Origin: Psococerastis gibbosa
Taxonomy: Eukaryota > Arthropoda > Insecta > Psocodea > Psocidae
NCBI GenBank assembly: GCA_963971405.1
Contig: OZ020486.1
Location: 28,543,419-28,607,418, forward strand
Direction: 5' to 3'
DNA: 64,000 nt
Of this stretch, positions 24,584 to 36,542 are shown piece after piece. The position numbers were made by a program, and so were the translations under genes. Positions within the stretch are counted from its first letter, which is position 1. Each line of letters starts with the position of its first letter. The notes beneath the pieces are model-generated. The model worked only from the letters and a program-made list of their open reading frames with translations. It ran no database searches and was not told the origin of the DNA.

Positions 24584-25105
24584 GATGACTATTGTAAGAC
24601 TTGACAGTTAATGGTACCCGTTGCAGCTAGGGAACCTTTTTAACATCAATGTAGAATCTACATCGGAAGTTAATTATTAAAATAAATAACATATAAAAAT
24701 AAATACAAAGGAACCAAAGATAATACCGGTACCTACTTCCGTACAAAATATTGGCCAGCTCCGTGTTGTACTAGTCATACAGTATCGATTAACCGAGCTG
24801 CTGAGAAATAGCCTAATGACAATTTTATCACACTGTTTATGTAGCACGGCATATAGTTTGAAATGCGACTTCCTGATTTATGCCCTTCCAGTCGGAATTT
24901 TGGCATAGTGCTCAGTAATAAAATATAACTGGAATTATTCGTGCGGAGAATTCGCACAAAAACCTTGTATATCATATTGATGCCTAGAGCACTCTTAACT
25001 TGTTTACATTTGTTGCCGTTTTTTTGTCTTGCGTCTTGGGATGTAAAAGAGAGACAAAAGAGGGGCGTTGTGGCATACCGACCAATTTTATAAATGTATG
25101 ATACA

Positions 25106-25396
25106 CAGGGGCGTAAAGTTGGGGGGGGGGGCACGGTCCAAATTGCCCCCCCCCCCCCCCAAGCCTTGAGCATTGTAAGACGTGGTTCATACCTCATGGT
25201 TCCCTTTGCAGCAATATGAATATAAGCATTCCTTTATTAGCTTTGGAAAATCTACAACTATACTTTAAAACTATTAAAATACGTAAAACCCTACTATTTT
25301 ACTCTTATATTTTCAATTTTTCCTTATCCTGTTTGATGACGTCATAAGGTCTACTTAGTTTTGCCCCCGCCATCATTCTAAAACTTTACGCCTCTG
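25106..25396. mobile_element. hAT-like MITE (291 bp)
   Basis: Terminal inverted repeat CAGGGGCGTAAAGTT / CAGAGGCGTAAAGTT with the exact 8-bp duplication ATGATACA (25098-25105, 25397-25404). The interior has long G and C runs that could fold back on each other. Confidence 0.9.
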
Positions 25397-25956
25397 ATGA
25401 TACATAAATGCGTCACGAGTGAGTGGTACTGGAAAAATTAGATGACTACACTTATTTTTGAATGTTAAAATAGCTGGGCGTGGAAGTGTTCTCCTCATTG
25501 CCCATATGACAATTAAATAGAAGAAGACTGTTTCCGTTTTCACACTCAGTCTTCTTAAAAACAAATTCACCAGTCTATGTTAACATTATAATCAGGACAA
25601 GGTAGATTAATAGATTCAAGTACAATACCTGTTAAAGCGACATAGTGTTGTTGAATCTTCAATCACAATTTCTGGAAACACCAGGATAATTTCTGGTTTA
25701 CCATGCAGTTCCGTTTAAAGAGTAACTTATGTGAGGTTAAAAATGTAATCAAGGCAATTTTATTGTAGAATGCTACTCATGAATAGTTTAATGAAATATT
25801 TTTAATTCCAGGCTAAGGCTCAATTTGACCCCTCCCCAGGACAACGGACTTTTTATTAGCAACCATTTTTACGGCAAATCAAATTCTGAATATTGTGGTC
25901 AATCGGTCCTAATGAAGGCCACATATCATGCATCAAAATGTCGGCAAATATTTCTT

Positions 25957-26634
25957 CTAATGGCTATGATATATATTATATAGCTCTACAATGAATATTT
26001 AATGTGAAATTAGACTGAAATTAGCCCGGGACTTAGCTTTGCCTTGTTCCAAGTCCAAGGTATCTTTGCTTCATAGCATTGCTATGCAATACGTTGTGAC
26101 AGCAACTAGCCGATTTACAAACTCAAACTCAAAGAATAATTGTTGACAGATTGCATTTCTTTGGTAAGATAAGAGGATGGCGAGCAGAATACGTTAAATG
26201 AGCTGTTTGTAAGCGTCCTCCTACTCTAAAAAGGCCATGTTCGTCAATGAATGGACATAAAGTAGAAAATTCTCTTTTTAAGGGTTTTCCTTGTTTAATG
26301 GCGAGGATTTCTGAATGAAAACTGTAATTTTGCTGATGACGAACAACAAACAATATGGCTTGCTCCAGTTCATCGCATGAGAGTGGAGAAAGTACTCTTT
26401 CATGCGGAGGTTTTTTACAGTTTGATATGAAACGTTGAATATAAGCCATGCAATATTTGAGGGTTGTAAAAGACGAAAATTTTCAGAAAGTGAAACAATA
26501 AAATCGGGCTCCATTGTAGAAGAAGACACGACTAGAACATTGTCCTTTAAATCCTAATAATAATAATAATCTAATGGCTATGATATATTTTATATAGCTC
26601 TACAATGAATATTTAATGTGAAATTAGACTGCAT
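25957..26634. repeat. Direct repeats (about 65 bp) flanking the BEL/Pao fragment
   Basis: The segment taatggctatgatata through gtgaaattagactg occurs at about 25959-26018 and again at about 26572-26630, with only a small difference. The retroelement fragment lies between the two copies. Confidence 0.8.
26129..26529 (-). pseudogene. BEL/Pao retrotransposon polyprotein fragment
   Basis: The minus-strand frame 26449-26129 contains CPFIDEHGLFRVGGRLQTA followed by RHPLILPKK, the signature segment just before the integrase zinc finger in BEL/Pao polyproteins. An upstream piece (26529-26450) continues it in another frame, so there is at least one frameshift, and the frame stops before the zinc finger. 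It is a dead fragment. Confidence 0.75.
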
Positions 26635-27239
26635 GTTAGGTTGATCCAACTGAAATAACCCGGTACTTCCTGTTGGGTTGCATTCAAACCGTCAAGAAAT
26701 GTAACTAGCAGGCATAGAGGACCACACTATTTTCTGTTTTATTTTCTGACGCTAATTATAGACACAGATACGAACGCAAAGACTACTCCAATCAGTTGCT
26801 AATGGTCGAAAAGGAGACTGGAAGTTCAATTAGACATCATTTAGTAGTCATTAAATAATTATAGATTGTTTCTTAGTACATAGTTTCGCAGCTTTTTCTG
26901 GCAACTAATATTCGAGAGGCAAACAAGCAGCCCCATGCTTTGGAATAAGGTAGGTACAATGTGCAAACAGACGCATCCACATACACTTTTGACGAAAAAT
27001 GAAACTCCTCACCAAATACACGAGTCTTAGGAAAAATTTATAAAAACAAACTACAATATTTCAAATCTATTTTTATCTTTTTTTTACTTTGAGGGCCGCT
27101 TAAACCATTGTGTACATCTTAATTGTGATCATGTTAAGAAATATAATAAAGGAAGAAAATAATTATTTTTTCTACCTTTTCTTAATGACTAATTGAACTG
27201 TCCTAGTAACATCAAATGAAATCAATGTTTGCCTACAGT

Positions 27240-27439
27240 AATCTTAAGTGAGTGCGATTGACAGCTACGGTGAACCATCGACGCGGAAGACGTTTAACTA
27301 TTCTGAGCACTTCCTGGTTCAATACCAAATCTTAATTGTTCTGACAACTTTCCGAGACAGATTTCAATCAGAATTGGCGGTTTATAAGCCACGGATGTGG
27401 AGACTAAGCCATCAAACACACTTGACTGTCTCAGACAAC
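27240..27439 (+). promoter_or_regulatory. Promoter block of P8, conserved in P10
   Basis: About 200 bp ahead of the P8 ATG, including a TATAAG at 27383-27388 and a preceding cggaagacgt-ttaact block, are recognisable at the same distance ahead of P10 (about 36370-36542). The match covers non-coding sequence, so it marks a duplicated promoter. Confidence 0.75.
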
Positions 27440-28456
27440 ATGTTCTCCAAAGTAATTTGCGTCGTCCTCGTGGCAGTGTCTGCTTCAGTTATGGTAATTC
27501 AATTTATATCCTAACCCAAACACAATAGGTCACATTGTGACACATCATCTCAAATACAGTATTAAATGTTAATTTTGGCTTTTGACGTAACTGTCGGTAT
27601 ATGTCCAGTAAAAAAAGTTGGCGATTATTGCATTCTATACTCACGATCCCATTCTGTATGTCAGGGTAGGCTCACTACAGCAATACAAATTCTCAACGAA
27701 GAAATCAGGCAATAAATACAGTTTATATTGTATTAATTTGACAGTTATAACATATGAAAAATGTTCTGAACTCGTTCGAAGCAATAAAAGCCACCAGAGA
27801 ATGACAACAATAAGGTTAATAGACTATTTTGTTAATTTACTGCAGCCTACTACCTCTGTCATAATAAATAGTTGGCATTCGTATCTACGCAAATTACATA
27901 ATTGTTAATTTTCCAGGCATGCGACTACCCCGTCCAGGACTCTTGCTACGGATCGTATCCTCTATCAGGCGTCAGTGACTATGGTGTTGGACTTGGTTAC
28001 GGCAATGTAGTGGCCCCCTCGATCCCGGTTGGACTTGGTTGCGACAATGTAGTGTCCCCCTCGATCTCTTCTGTGTCTTGCTCCGCACCCGCTCCCCGAG
28101 TCATCTCCAACAACTGCAGATGCGTCAAGACTATTGCCAGGCCTCAACAGATCAGACAAGTCATCGAAAAGCCTGTCGTTCGTCAATACGTGCAGAAATT
28201 CAACAGGCCTGTTGTTCAGAAAATCGTCTACAGAACTAAAGGAGCATCTTCTGGATCCCTTAATGAAGGTCTGTACAACTCTGGCAGTCTGTACAACTCA
28301 GGATGCGACTCCGGCTTGTTGGGAGGCAACTACCCTATTGTAGGTGACAACTGCTATTCCGGTCTTGACAACTGCGGTTCCTACCCCACTTCATATGGAC
28401 AGGAAGCTTATTCAGGAGCCGTCGACTCATGCTCCCCTTATACTTCCACCTGCTAG
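27440..28456 (+). CDS. P8: secreted KPQ-domain protein, ACDYP subfamily (197 aa)
   Basis: Exon 1 is 27440-27493 (MFSKVICVVLVAVSASVM; donor gtaatt) and exon 2 is 27917-28456 (acceptor tttccag), phase 0. The intron falls at the likely signal-peptidase site, before ACDYP. A VGLG-rich N-terminal part leads to the KPQ domain at about 79-128 (NNCRCVKTIARPQQIRQVIE, KPVVRQYVQKFNRPVVQKIV). The closing P-x-C is lost (RTKGASSG). The tail has two LYNSG units and NCYSGLDNC. P10 is nearly the same protein, and about 200 bp of upstream sequence is also shared. A TATAAG box is 57 bp before the ATG. The long frame at 27618-27908 lies in the intron and is spurious. Confidence 0.9.
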
Positions 28457-28849
28457 GGTATTCACGTTGAAACCTCATATTTGACAATTATAATGCCTAC
28501 AATCAACAGTATTTCTTGTGATATTTCTCCTCAATTTGAAAAGACAATTCAGAGAAGTCTCCTTTTGAAATAGAGTAGTTTTGATAGAATTACTCTTTTA
28601 TAATGGATGTAAAAGGAATTACTGCCTCAATGGTCGAGGCACTTTTTTAATGTATTTATGTATCAAGTACATTAAGGCTTAGGTTCACAATTAATACGGC
28701 AAACAAAAGGTCTTAAAATGAGCTATCATTCGATATGCAACAAGACATACTGCATTTGAAAATTCCGAGATACCACACACGATGGCAGGCTGATGGGCGT
28801 GTGCAGCTTCTATATTAGTGGGGCATCACCATTGCGTGGAAACAGTAGG

Positions 28850-29335
28850 GAAATGTTGAAGCAATAGACGCGAAATAGAGGATTTTTACGCATTTTGAAC
28901 TCTCAAGGCGAATTAAATTGTGTTATGATTAATTATTAATCAAATTAGCTTTGACAAAAAAAATGGGATATTTTCAAAAGGAAAAACACCCCTGTTCACA
29001 CAGGTATTAAATGACATAGGTCACTCTCTATACCTAAATCGGGGAAGAGAAGCTATGAACTGCTGCTACAACGGCCCTAATTACTAGATTTGGCACCATC
29101 TGGCAATTATCTGCACCCGAATTTTAGAAACAATTAATTCACAGAAATTTAGCTCAAGTGAGGACGTAATTTTGGCAATTCGAAGGTGTTTTTTTGCATG
29201 CCTTGACGAAATTTTTTGAACGGGTGGGAGTATTCCTGACTTAAAAGAAAACTATGTCGAAAAATAACAAGGGTTGGTTGCGATCCGAGGATTATTTCTG
29301 GTTCACTTAGAAGCTTTTCATCCCGGCATGGCATA
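28850..29335 (+). pseudogene. Decayed mariner-like transposase 3' portion
   Basis: Fragments in several frames recall the mariner transposase C terminus: ELLLQRP then LLDLAPSGNYLHPNF (compare the family PDLAPSDYHLFPNL), followed by a piece resembling CLDEIFF and KENYVEK. There are several stops and frame changes. Called on family resemblance only. Confidence 0.5.
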
Positions 29336-30656
29336 ACCTAAAAAACTTCTATGGCAACCAAAACATAGTTTGACCCCAACATAGTAATCACATGTCTTAC
29401 TGGACAAAAAACTTCCCATCGTAACCGAAATATAGGGGGTATCCAGGTACCGGCACAATTTTGTAATTTTGTAATGACTGTTCTTACACCTTAAGGTTCT
29501 CGGCGAAAATTAGTACACCGGATTGAAACATCTTCTATCTAGGTACAGAAATAAAAATTCGAAAAATATTAACATTTTGACAAGTTCGTATTAATTATAC
29601 CTGGATCTTTAAGGCTCATAATTTTGGCACAAAATGATAGCTAATGGAAATGGCTTTCATTTGATGTGCAATATGACATACCTTTACATTTAAAACTTCT
29701 ACAATACCTTCAATAATTTGCTTCTGTGGTTGATGGGTTGAAGAATTACCGATCGCTTCCATACACACAATAACGTATGATGGTTGATTTTTGGTTACTC
29801 GATAAAGCACCTACAAGATGTGATTAGGGTAAGTGTTGATATTGTATTATGTTATATTGTATAACTTAATCATTTATAAGTCTTATTATTTGGTTCAGCC
29901 TCGTATATGGTAAAATAGACCATAACAGAGGATCACAAATTTTCTGCAGTCCAAGCTACATGACACGGAGAAGGGTAACATCATATGTTATCAATTATCA
30001 TGTGACAGCAATAGGAGGCACAAAGTACCTACTTAACTTTATAGAATACCGCTACGAGTAGGGGAAGGAAGATATGGAAAATGGAATGAAACGAGATTCG
30101 AACTCGAGTCCCTTCCTAGCATGGGGTACAAGGTCACAGCAGGCAAATTTATCGGTCGGATTTGTTGCCAGGCTGTTGGTCAAAGTCAAAGGAGAAATAG
30201 ACCCAAAAATAATGTGACCAACTTCAAATCTTATTCTAAGCTGATATACAATTGGTGTAAGCTGCAGGTTCCACCCATGCCAATTAACACTTATACTTAG
30301 ACGAACGGTCAATATATAGATGAATCCAAACTAAGCACTGCACTGTTACTGCACATGATTTCGATCCAATTGTGACCCTTTTGAATGCTTATAGTTAATT
30401 ATGAATCATTTTAGGAATTTTTGTCTGCATCTTGTGAAATTTCACAAACCCCGTCTTTTTATTCTGAGCGATGTTGTGCTGGAACCTACCGATTATAATT
30501 TGCTGAAAAAGCCTGACAAGTACCGACTAATGGCTTCTAAGCAGGTATTGTTGAAGTTCTTGTGGCCTATATTATAGTATACTGTATGCATGTAATTAGT
30601 GACGTAATTACAACAAATGGCCCTTACTAAAACGAATAACTCATGTTGAATGTTCA

Positions 30657-30662
30657 TTTATT
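30657..30662 (-). terminator. Poly(A) signal of P9
   Basis: AATAAA on the minus strand 57 bp past the P9 stop. Confidence 0.68.
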
Positions 30663-30718
30663 TTTTTGTAAATTTTATGAGAATTTGCCATAAAGTAGAT
30701 TAGAGGAAGATATTGCAC

Positions 30719-32139
30719 TTAGCAGATAGAAGCACAGGGAGAGCAGGTGTCCACGACGCTTGGGTACGAATATGTGTTCAAGCCACACGTGGGGTATGCA
30801 CCGCAGGTATCAACGCCTGAATAGCAGTTTCCCAAACCGGAATAGCAGTTGTCAACCCCAGAATAGCAGTTGTCAACACCGGAATAACAGTTGTCAACGC
30901 CGGAGTAGCAGTTTCCAACACCGGAATAGCAGTTGCCGATGCCGGAGTAGCAGTTGTCAAGACCTGAATAGCAGCTATCACCTTGAAGAGGGTAGTTACA
31001 TCCTGAGTTGTATAGACCACCACAGCTGCCGTACAAACCCTCATTAACGCAGCCAGAAGAGACGCCATTGGTCCTGTATACGATTTTCTGAAGGACAGGC
31101 CTGTTGTACCTCTGCACGAACTCACGTACGACAGGTTTTTCAATGACTTCCCTGACTTGTTGGGGTCTGGCAATTGTCTTGACACATCTGCAGTTGTTGG
31201 AGATGACTCGAGGCGCGGAACATGATCCTGAAATAATAGGGGCGACCACTTCACCGCAACCGACTCCGACAGCACAGTCACTGACGCCTGATAGGGGATA
31301 TGATCCGTAGCAAGAGTTCTGGATGGGGTAGTCACAGGCCTGAAAACGAAGCAATATTTTATGTAGCAATCTGTATTAACAGTATTGTATTGTACTGGAC
31401 GAAATAAACTAAAAATGGGTTAGATACAATTGAAAATACATTGGAAAAGGAAAATTAACGGCAACAGAAATCAGAAAACAACCCTTCGGGAAATTATTTA
31501 TAACGGAAGCACGTAACAGCTCTAATTGATATGAAAAATGAAAAGATTTGGTAGGCTAAGTGTCATTTACCGAATTGCGGTACCCTAAGCCAGTATTTTT
31601 GTCGCTCATTCGCTGGCACAATAGACCAATGGGTAAATGACGGTTAGCTTAGTGTATAATTTATCGAAATGTCTTAGAACACAGCCTAAGTATGCAGCCA
31701 TATTGTGTGATACGACCCCAAAATGAATTTCTTATACAGGTACAGTATATTGAGTGATTGTTGGCTTTGGCGTCAGCAAGTACATTCGGCCTGAGAAATT
31801 TATATTTAAAAGTTTAATGTAGTTTATGTGGAATATCAATAAATTTAACCTTTAAATAATTAGTTCATGTTGAATTCAATTTAATTTTAGGCATTAAATA
31901 AATAAATAGTCATTTATTTGCAAACAGCCCTAGAAGTCCATATAAAATGCAAATCTAACTCAAATTTAAATGTTCCACATCCAATGAAAATTAGCTTTGA
32001 CTTGACCATGGCCGTTAATATACAGGATGAGTGTTTTTACTACACCATATTAAGAGGGTACGTGTAGAAAATTAGTTTAAATTACCAATACAGAAGCAGA
32101 AACTGCTAGGAGAACGACACAAATTGCTTTACACATCAT
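30719..32139 (-). CDS. P9: secreted KPQ-domain protein with NCYSGVD repeats (224 aa)
   Basis: Exon 1 is 32139-32086 (MMCKAICVVLLAVSASVL; either of two adjacent ATGs) and exon 2 is 31339-30719, phase 0 (donor gtaatt, acceptor tttcag). The mature protein starts ACDYPIQNSCYGSYPLSGVS as in P8 and P10. The KPQ domain is at about 62-110 (NNCRCVKTIARPQQVREVIE, FVQRYNRPVLQKIVYRTNG). The tail contains about eight tandem copies of a 7-residue NCYSGVD/NCYSGLG unit, where P8 and P10 have one or two, and ends SPCASIC. A TATA box lies about 50 bp upstream and AATAAA 57 bp after the stop. The Tyr/Cys periodicity suggests a cross-linkable tail; that is inference. Confidence 0.9.
30810..30975 (-). repeat. 21-bp coding repeats in P9 tail
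   Basis: About eight copies of the unit encoding NCYSGVD or variants. Confidence 0.88.
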
Positions 32140-32188
32140 CTTGTATGAGAATCTAAAGTGTTTGATGCTGCAGTGTCCAAGTCTGTGG

Positions 32189-32194
32189 TTTATA
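32189..32194 (-). promoter_or_regulatory. TATA box of P9
   Basis: TATAAA within tatataaac on the minus strand, 50 bp upstream of the P9 ATG. Confidence 0.7.
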
Positions 32195-34439
32195 TACCAC
32201 CAATTCTTCTGATATCTAATTCAGAAGACACTCAGAACAATGAAGATCGGCATTAAACTAGGAAGAACTCAGAAGAGGCATAGCTTCCGGGTCATTGTAA
32301 CGTGATTGCGGCTAACAATGCATTCAACATCCCTTGCGTCACCATCTAAAAATTCCACAATAATATCGCTTAAATTATAAATGAACATTTCAACATGAAA
32401 TATTTGGCTTACAGTCATAATAATAATAATAATAATAAGACAAAATCAACAATAAATAATAAAATGAAAAATCTGATTTATAAACTTTCATAGGGATACA
32501 AAATTCTTTGTGTAATATCCACGAACGAAACCATTTTAACAGACAATCCCCCTATTTGGTAAAAAATAAAATAACTGTCAAGTATTACTGAACTTTTTTT
32601 TACGAAGTATTACAAAGTAAATGGGAAAAATATTACTGAAATAGAAATAATGTATTTGCCTGGGCATGACGTGATATTTCAATGTCTATTAATCGAATTA
32701 CGACACCTCAAACGGTTATATCAAATGAATAAAAAAAATTATAGTTTTACGATATCGAAATAAGTGGAAAATTAGTTGGGATACCCTTTACTTGTTGACA
32801 TAAATAACAGCCTTCCATTTCAACGCTGCTTCTCACATCGAAGTTTGAAGCTTGCCATATTGGACGAAATAAATTGTCCCGATTGGACTGATCAGGGAGT
32901 AGTGCCACCGGCTGTTTATCCCAGTGCGTTGCTAGGGACTTAGCCTTTGATGCATTGGGGACAGGGAGATGGACAGACCGATGCGTCGCGACGAATTCAG
33001 TGAATTGATAAAGAGCAGAGGAGCAATTTAGGAGCACCAAAGCCTCCAATCCTCCCTTTAGCCATTTCCCGTGCCTGTAAATGCAGGGTGAAATAGGCCT
33101 CTCACTCAACTATTACACTGTATGTTACAGTAATGACACATAAGAAAATACATCTTAAAAACAGCAATGTTAGTGTTGCAGTTCAAAAAATGGGAGTAGG
33201 GTTCATTTTTTTAAAAATATGTTACCATCCCATACCATGCACACAGACATACAACAAAGTTTGTAAATCAGTTAATCTTATTTTAATTCAAATTTCCCCC
33301 TAAAACGAGCCTGGCAAAACTGTTTTTTATGCCATATTATTTTGTATAAGATTTGGAAATAAGTCATTCATTCATGTTACCATTTTGGAATTGCTAGTTT
33401 AGCAGTTATTGTAGTTGGGTCGAAATAAGCGCTAAGCCAAATGTGCATATTCAGCTTGAGTACAGGACGATACACAACGAGAAAGAACTTCTTCCTGCCA
33501 AAATATTACTCTTCGTTTCCCTGTTAACTTTTGGAAAATATTTTCTGAGAGAATTGGTACGACCTCATCCAAAAGGTGGTTGGTTTCCGTCGCTCACATT
33601 TTCTGGCCATGCTTAGGAGGGCATTTAGATCAGGCGGATCTAGGCCTTCCTTTAGTTGAGTGCATAGGTAATATACAGTAATTATATTGCTTATGAAACC
33701 GGGACAGCCAGCTAGAACACTAGGTCATCATGTATCATGTTCGGATGCCCGGTAATGCAGAAAAAGAATCAAAAATAATAAATATCTTATGGTTCACAAC
33801 CAAAATTGTGAGTAACTATTGTAGGCCTAGATCTATCTACTATAGACTAGCCGTATTCCAGAATCGAACGATTTAAAAATCGAATATGCTGACATAATGT
33901 TTGTTTACAAAATATGCGCATGCTTATTCTTAATTATATTACAATTGTAGCTTTGTTTGAGTGAAGGTGCATATTACTAATTCCTCTATATTCATCAGTC
34001 ATTATTTATTTATATATAAATACCGTAATATATATCAATCGCCTTATTATAACATAAGTAATAACAATAAAGTAATACGCAATAATATTTAAAATTAAAC
34101 GAGAGTTTATCTCCACCTTGAATTCTATAAGTGACAACAAGACTAAATGATATGCAGTATCACGATCACAACGTGCAACTGTATCATTGTAGTATAGGCC
34201 TACATCTAACAAAGTCAAACTATCCACCAGACGAGGAAAATTCCAACATATGAATAAAAACATGAGCATCTTTTAACTTGGTAGGTACCTCCAACAGGGA
34301 TGAAATTAGAAAAAAGGAAGACACTGAAAATTGAATGCTCGAACCCAGGCGCCTGGCCAGGATTGAATGCTCACCTTTACAACACCTTACTCATACACAA
34401 TTACAAAAACTTTCACGGCCGCAATCCGGGATGATAGGC

Positions 34440-34627
34440 CGTGGTTAATATGAAAGCGTACTTCCAAACGTTTCGTCAACATCTGCGGTCGACATCTTCA
34501 GTACCATCTTTACCACATTAAGTGTCATCAAGATTAGAGAATATAGAAAAAACTGGACTTGGCGGGATTCGAACCCGCGATCTATGCCTAACCAGGGCAC
34601 CGTCTTAACCGCTGGACCACAAGCCCC
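34440..34627 (-). mobile_element. tRNA-derived SINE, with a cloverleaf-capable head
   Basis: The minus strand 34627-34554 has a box A (TGGTCCAGCGG), a box B (GGTTCGAATCC) and folds on paper into a 73-nt cloverleaf: 7-bp acceptor stem, GTC/GAC D stem, 5-bp anticodon stem, perfect 5-bp T stem. A tail to about 34440 (ctgaagatgtcgac, gacgaaacgtttggaagtac) follows. The loop would give anticodon GGT with T at position 37, unusual for a working nuclear tRNA. Confidence 0.6.
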
Positions 34628-34774
34628 GACAAGAGCAGTTCCTTCTAAACCCTCTTCATATATGCTGTTATTGACAAGATTCGTATTGCTAGGCAGGTTA
34701 ACACAGCTACACAAATATCTAACCAAACAGGTCTGTGAGCTTATTTTATTGCATAAAGGCAATGCTTTATTCTA

Positions 34775-34830
34775 CAATCGTGGATTCGAATCCCGCCAAG
34801 TCCAGTTTTTTCTATATCATCTAATTCCGG
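34775..34830 (+). repeat. Partial inverted copy of the tRNA-derived SINE
   Basis: Holds the box B and 3' part (gattcgaatcccgccaagtc, then agttttttctatat) in the opposite orientation to the copy at 34440-34627. Confidence 0.65.
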
Positions 34831-35878
34831 TTATAACGAGGAGGTTACCTCTTCAACCCAAGTTAGCATTCACAATGTTGAGTTATCCCTAGTTAAGTGT
34901 GTTAAGTCGTGTTAACATCCTTGGAAACGAACATATGAGCTAACCAGCGTGTTAGCTGAATGCACTGTAGCCTTGGTTAAAGCGAGTTAAACTCATAGCC
35001 GGCACTGCGATCGATATTAGAATGGAATGCAGCCGTTGTTCATAAACACGGTGAACCTGCAACTCTTATTAAGTATATTGCTTTTAAATACAATTGCCTG
35101 TGGCAGTTTGTTGACTTGAAAAGGCGGCACCTTTCAATTTAGGACATTAACCTACCCAGAGGTCCACTCACGATGTACCTATGGTAAACTGAATATACAA
35201 GTACCTGTATAATTGGAAAAACTATAATGGCAGTTTTCCACATTATACATTTTTATTCACTTTTTTACTATTTTTTACTCTATTATTAAGATTTTTATCA
35301 ATGTATTATTACTTATTGTTAAAAGGAACCAATTAAAGAGAAAAGACTATTAAAGGGAAAGCTATACTTATTTATTCCTTATTATTATGATGGCAAGATT
35401 AATTAAAAGAAATTTTAAAGTTTTAATATATTGTATTAGAAGGGTTAGCAGTCCTGGAGTAAATTTTCTAAATGATCTAGGTAGAGCAAGGTAACAGATC
35501 AGTACAGTTAGGTGGCAAAGACAAGATGTAATACGAATATAATTCCTGACGGCTAACGGTCCTAACCTTTCGCTAAAGGTAGACTAATAACTAAATATTC
35601 ATTAAAGTGAATGAATGATTCATCTTCTTAACATCATCAGTGTAGGCTATTAATAAGTTCCTATGAGAAAGGCCGCATCTCCCCTCTACATGGGAAGGAT
35701 ATCCCCTCTGGGACTAGCCGATCTTCTTCCACGTTAGATCAGACTGAATTTTCATAATTCATACTTAAACACAGGTATCGCACCAGCAATTCATAAGTAA
35801 TTAATATAGAGAACGGTAGGAATGCTCAAAATTGTAATCATATTTTTTTATATTTTCCATACGTATTTACGATCGCTA

Positions 35879-35895
35879 TCTCTCTCTCTCTCTCT

Positions 35896-35931
<36 letters not shown>
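35879..35931. repeat. CT microsatellite followed by a long A-run
   Basis: Ten CT units, then about 35 A residues; such a run may be a retroposon tail or an assembly-sensitive simple repeat. Confidence 0.85.
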
Positions 35932-35934
<3 letters not shown>

Positions 35935-36369
35935 GCCGTTTCCAAAAAGAATCAAAGGAAACTTGTGAGATGATATGTAACAAGCCAACAAGGAATGTTT
36001 TTAGACGAGTTTCCGATCTTATAAGAAGATATTATATAATATTATATGAAGATATTACTATTATTAAGTGAAATTAGTTGGTGGGCGCGATATTGTTATT
36101 ATTAACTTAAAAAAGGCGCGAAAAACCATCCATTTGAAAAATTTGACAGTTTTTCATATTGGTGATAAAATATAAAAAACAAAAATACAAATAACCGTAT
36201 TGTTTTACAATACTCATTGACGAAGACTGTCGGCCTTCATATTTTATATGCTGATTCCCAATAAGGTTCACTTCTAAAATAATGAAAGAAACTGCAAATA
36301 ACTACCCACATTAATTATGTGAAGCGCTATTAACTCAGCAATATGCCAGAAATACATTTCAGCTGTTAA

Positions 36370-36542
36370 GCGGTAGTTGAACCGTAGACCCGGAAGACGT
36401 GGCTTAACTGTTCAAAATACTTCCTAGTTCAGGACCAATCTTAATTGCTCTGTACATTTTCCAAAACAGAATCCAATTGGCAGTTTATAAACCGCAGATG
36501 TGGAGACAGGGCTATCAAACAAGTTTGACACTCTCATCCAAC
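36370..36542 (+). promoter_or_regulatory. Promoter block of P10, conserved in P8
   Basis: Contains TATAAA at 36486-36491 and parallels the P8 upstream region (cggaagacgt, ttcctggttc-like and gatgtggaga segments in the same order). Confidence 0.75.

Larger units (their letters stand above)
24584..27239. other. Intergenic P7-P8
   Basis: hAT-like MITE at 25106-25396 and BEL/Pao fragment with flanking direct repeats at 25957-26634. The 140-codon frame at 24775-25197 crosses the MITE edge and its C-run and is not a gene. Confidence 0.55.
28457..30718. other. Intergenic P8-P9
   Basis: A decayed mariner-like piece, plus a box-B-like string (agattcgaactcgagtccct) at about 30090-30110 that may be the remnant of another tRNA-derived SINE. 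No gene. Confidence 0.5.
32140..36369. other. Intergenic P9-P10
   Basis: Repeat C at 33598-33672, SINE copies at 34440-34830 and the CT/A run at 35879. The minus-strand frame of 120 codons at 32747-33109 is open without stops but unrecognised; it has no signal peptide or splice context like the cluster genes. Confidence 0.5.

Noticed and set aside
24775-25197. 140-codon frame
   Set aside because: It crosses the border and poly-C run of a hAT-like MITE, so it cannot be a conserved gene.
27618-27908. 96-codon frame between the two exons of P8
   Set aside because: It lies wholly in the P8 intron, has no family resemblance and is absent from the P10 intron.
32747-33109. 120-codon minus-strand frame
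   Set aside because: Open but unrecognised; no signal peptide, splice partner or repeat in the window. Not strong enough to call a gene.
34554-34627. Functional tRNA-Thr gene
   Set aside because: Anticodon GGT and T at position 37 are not expected for a nuclear tRNA, and the tail and second partial copy point to a SINE.
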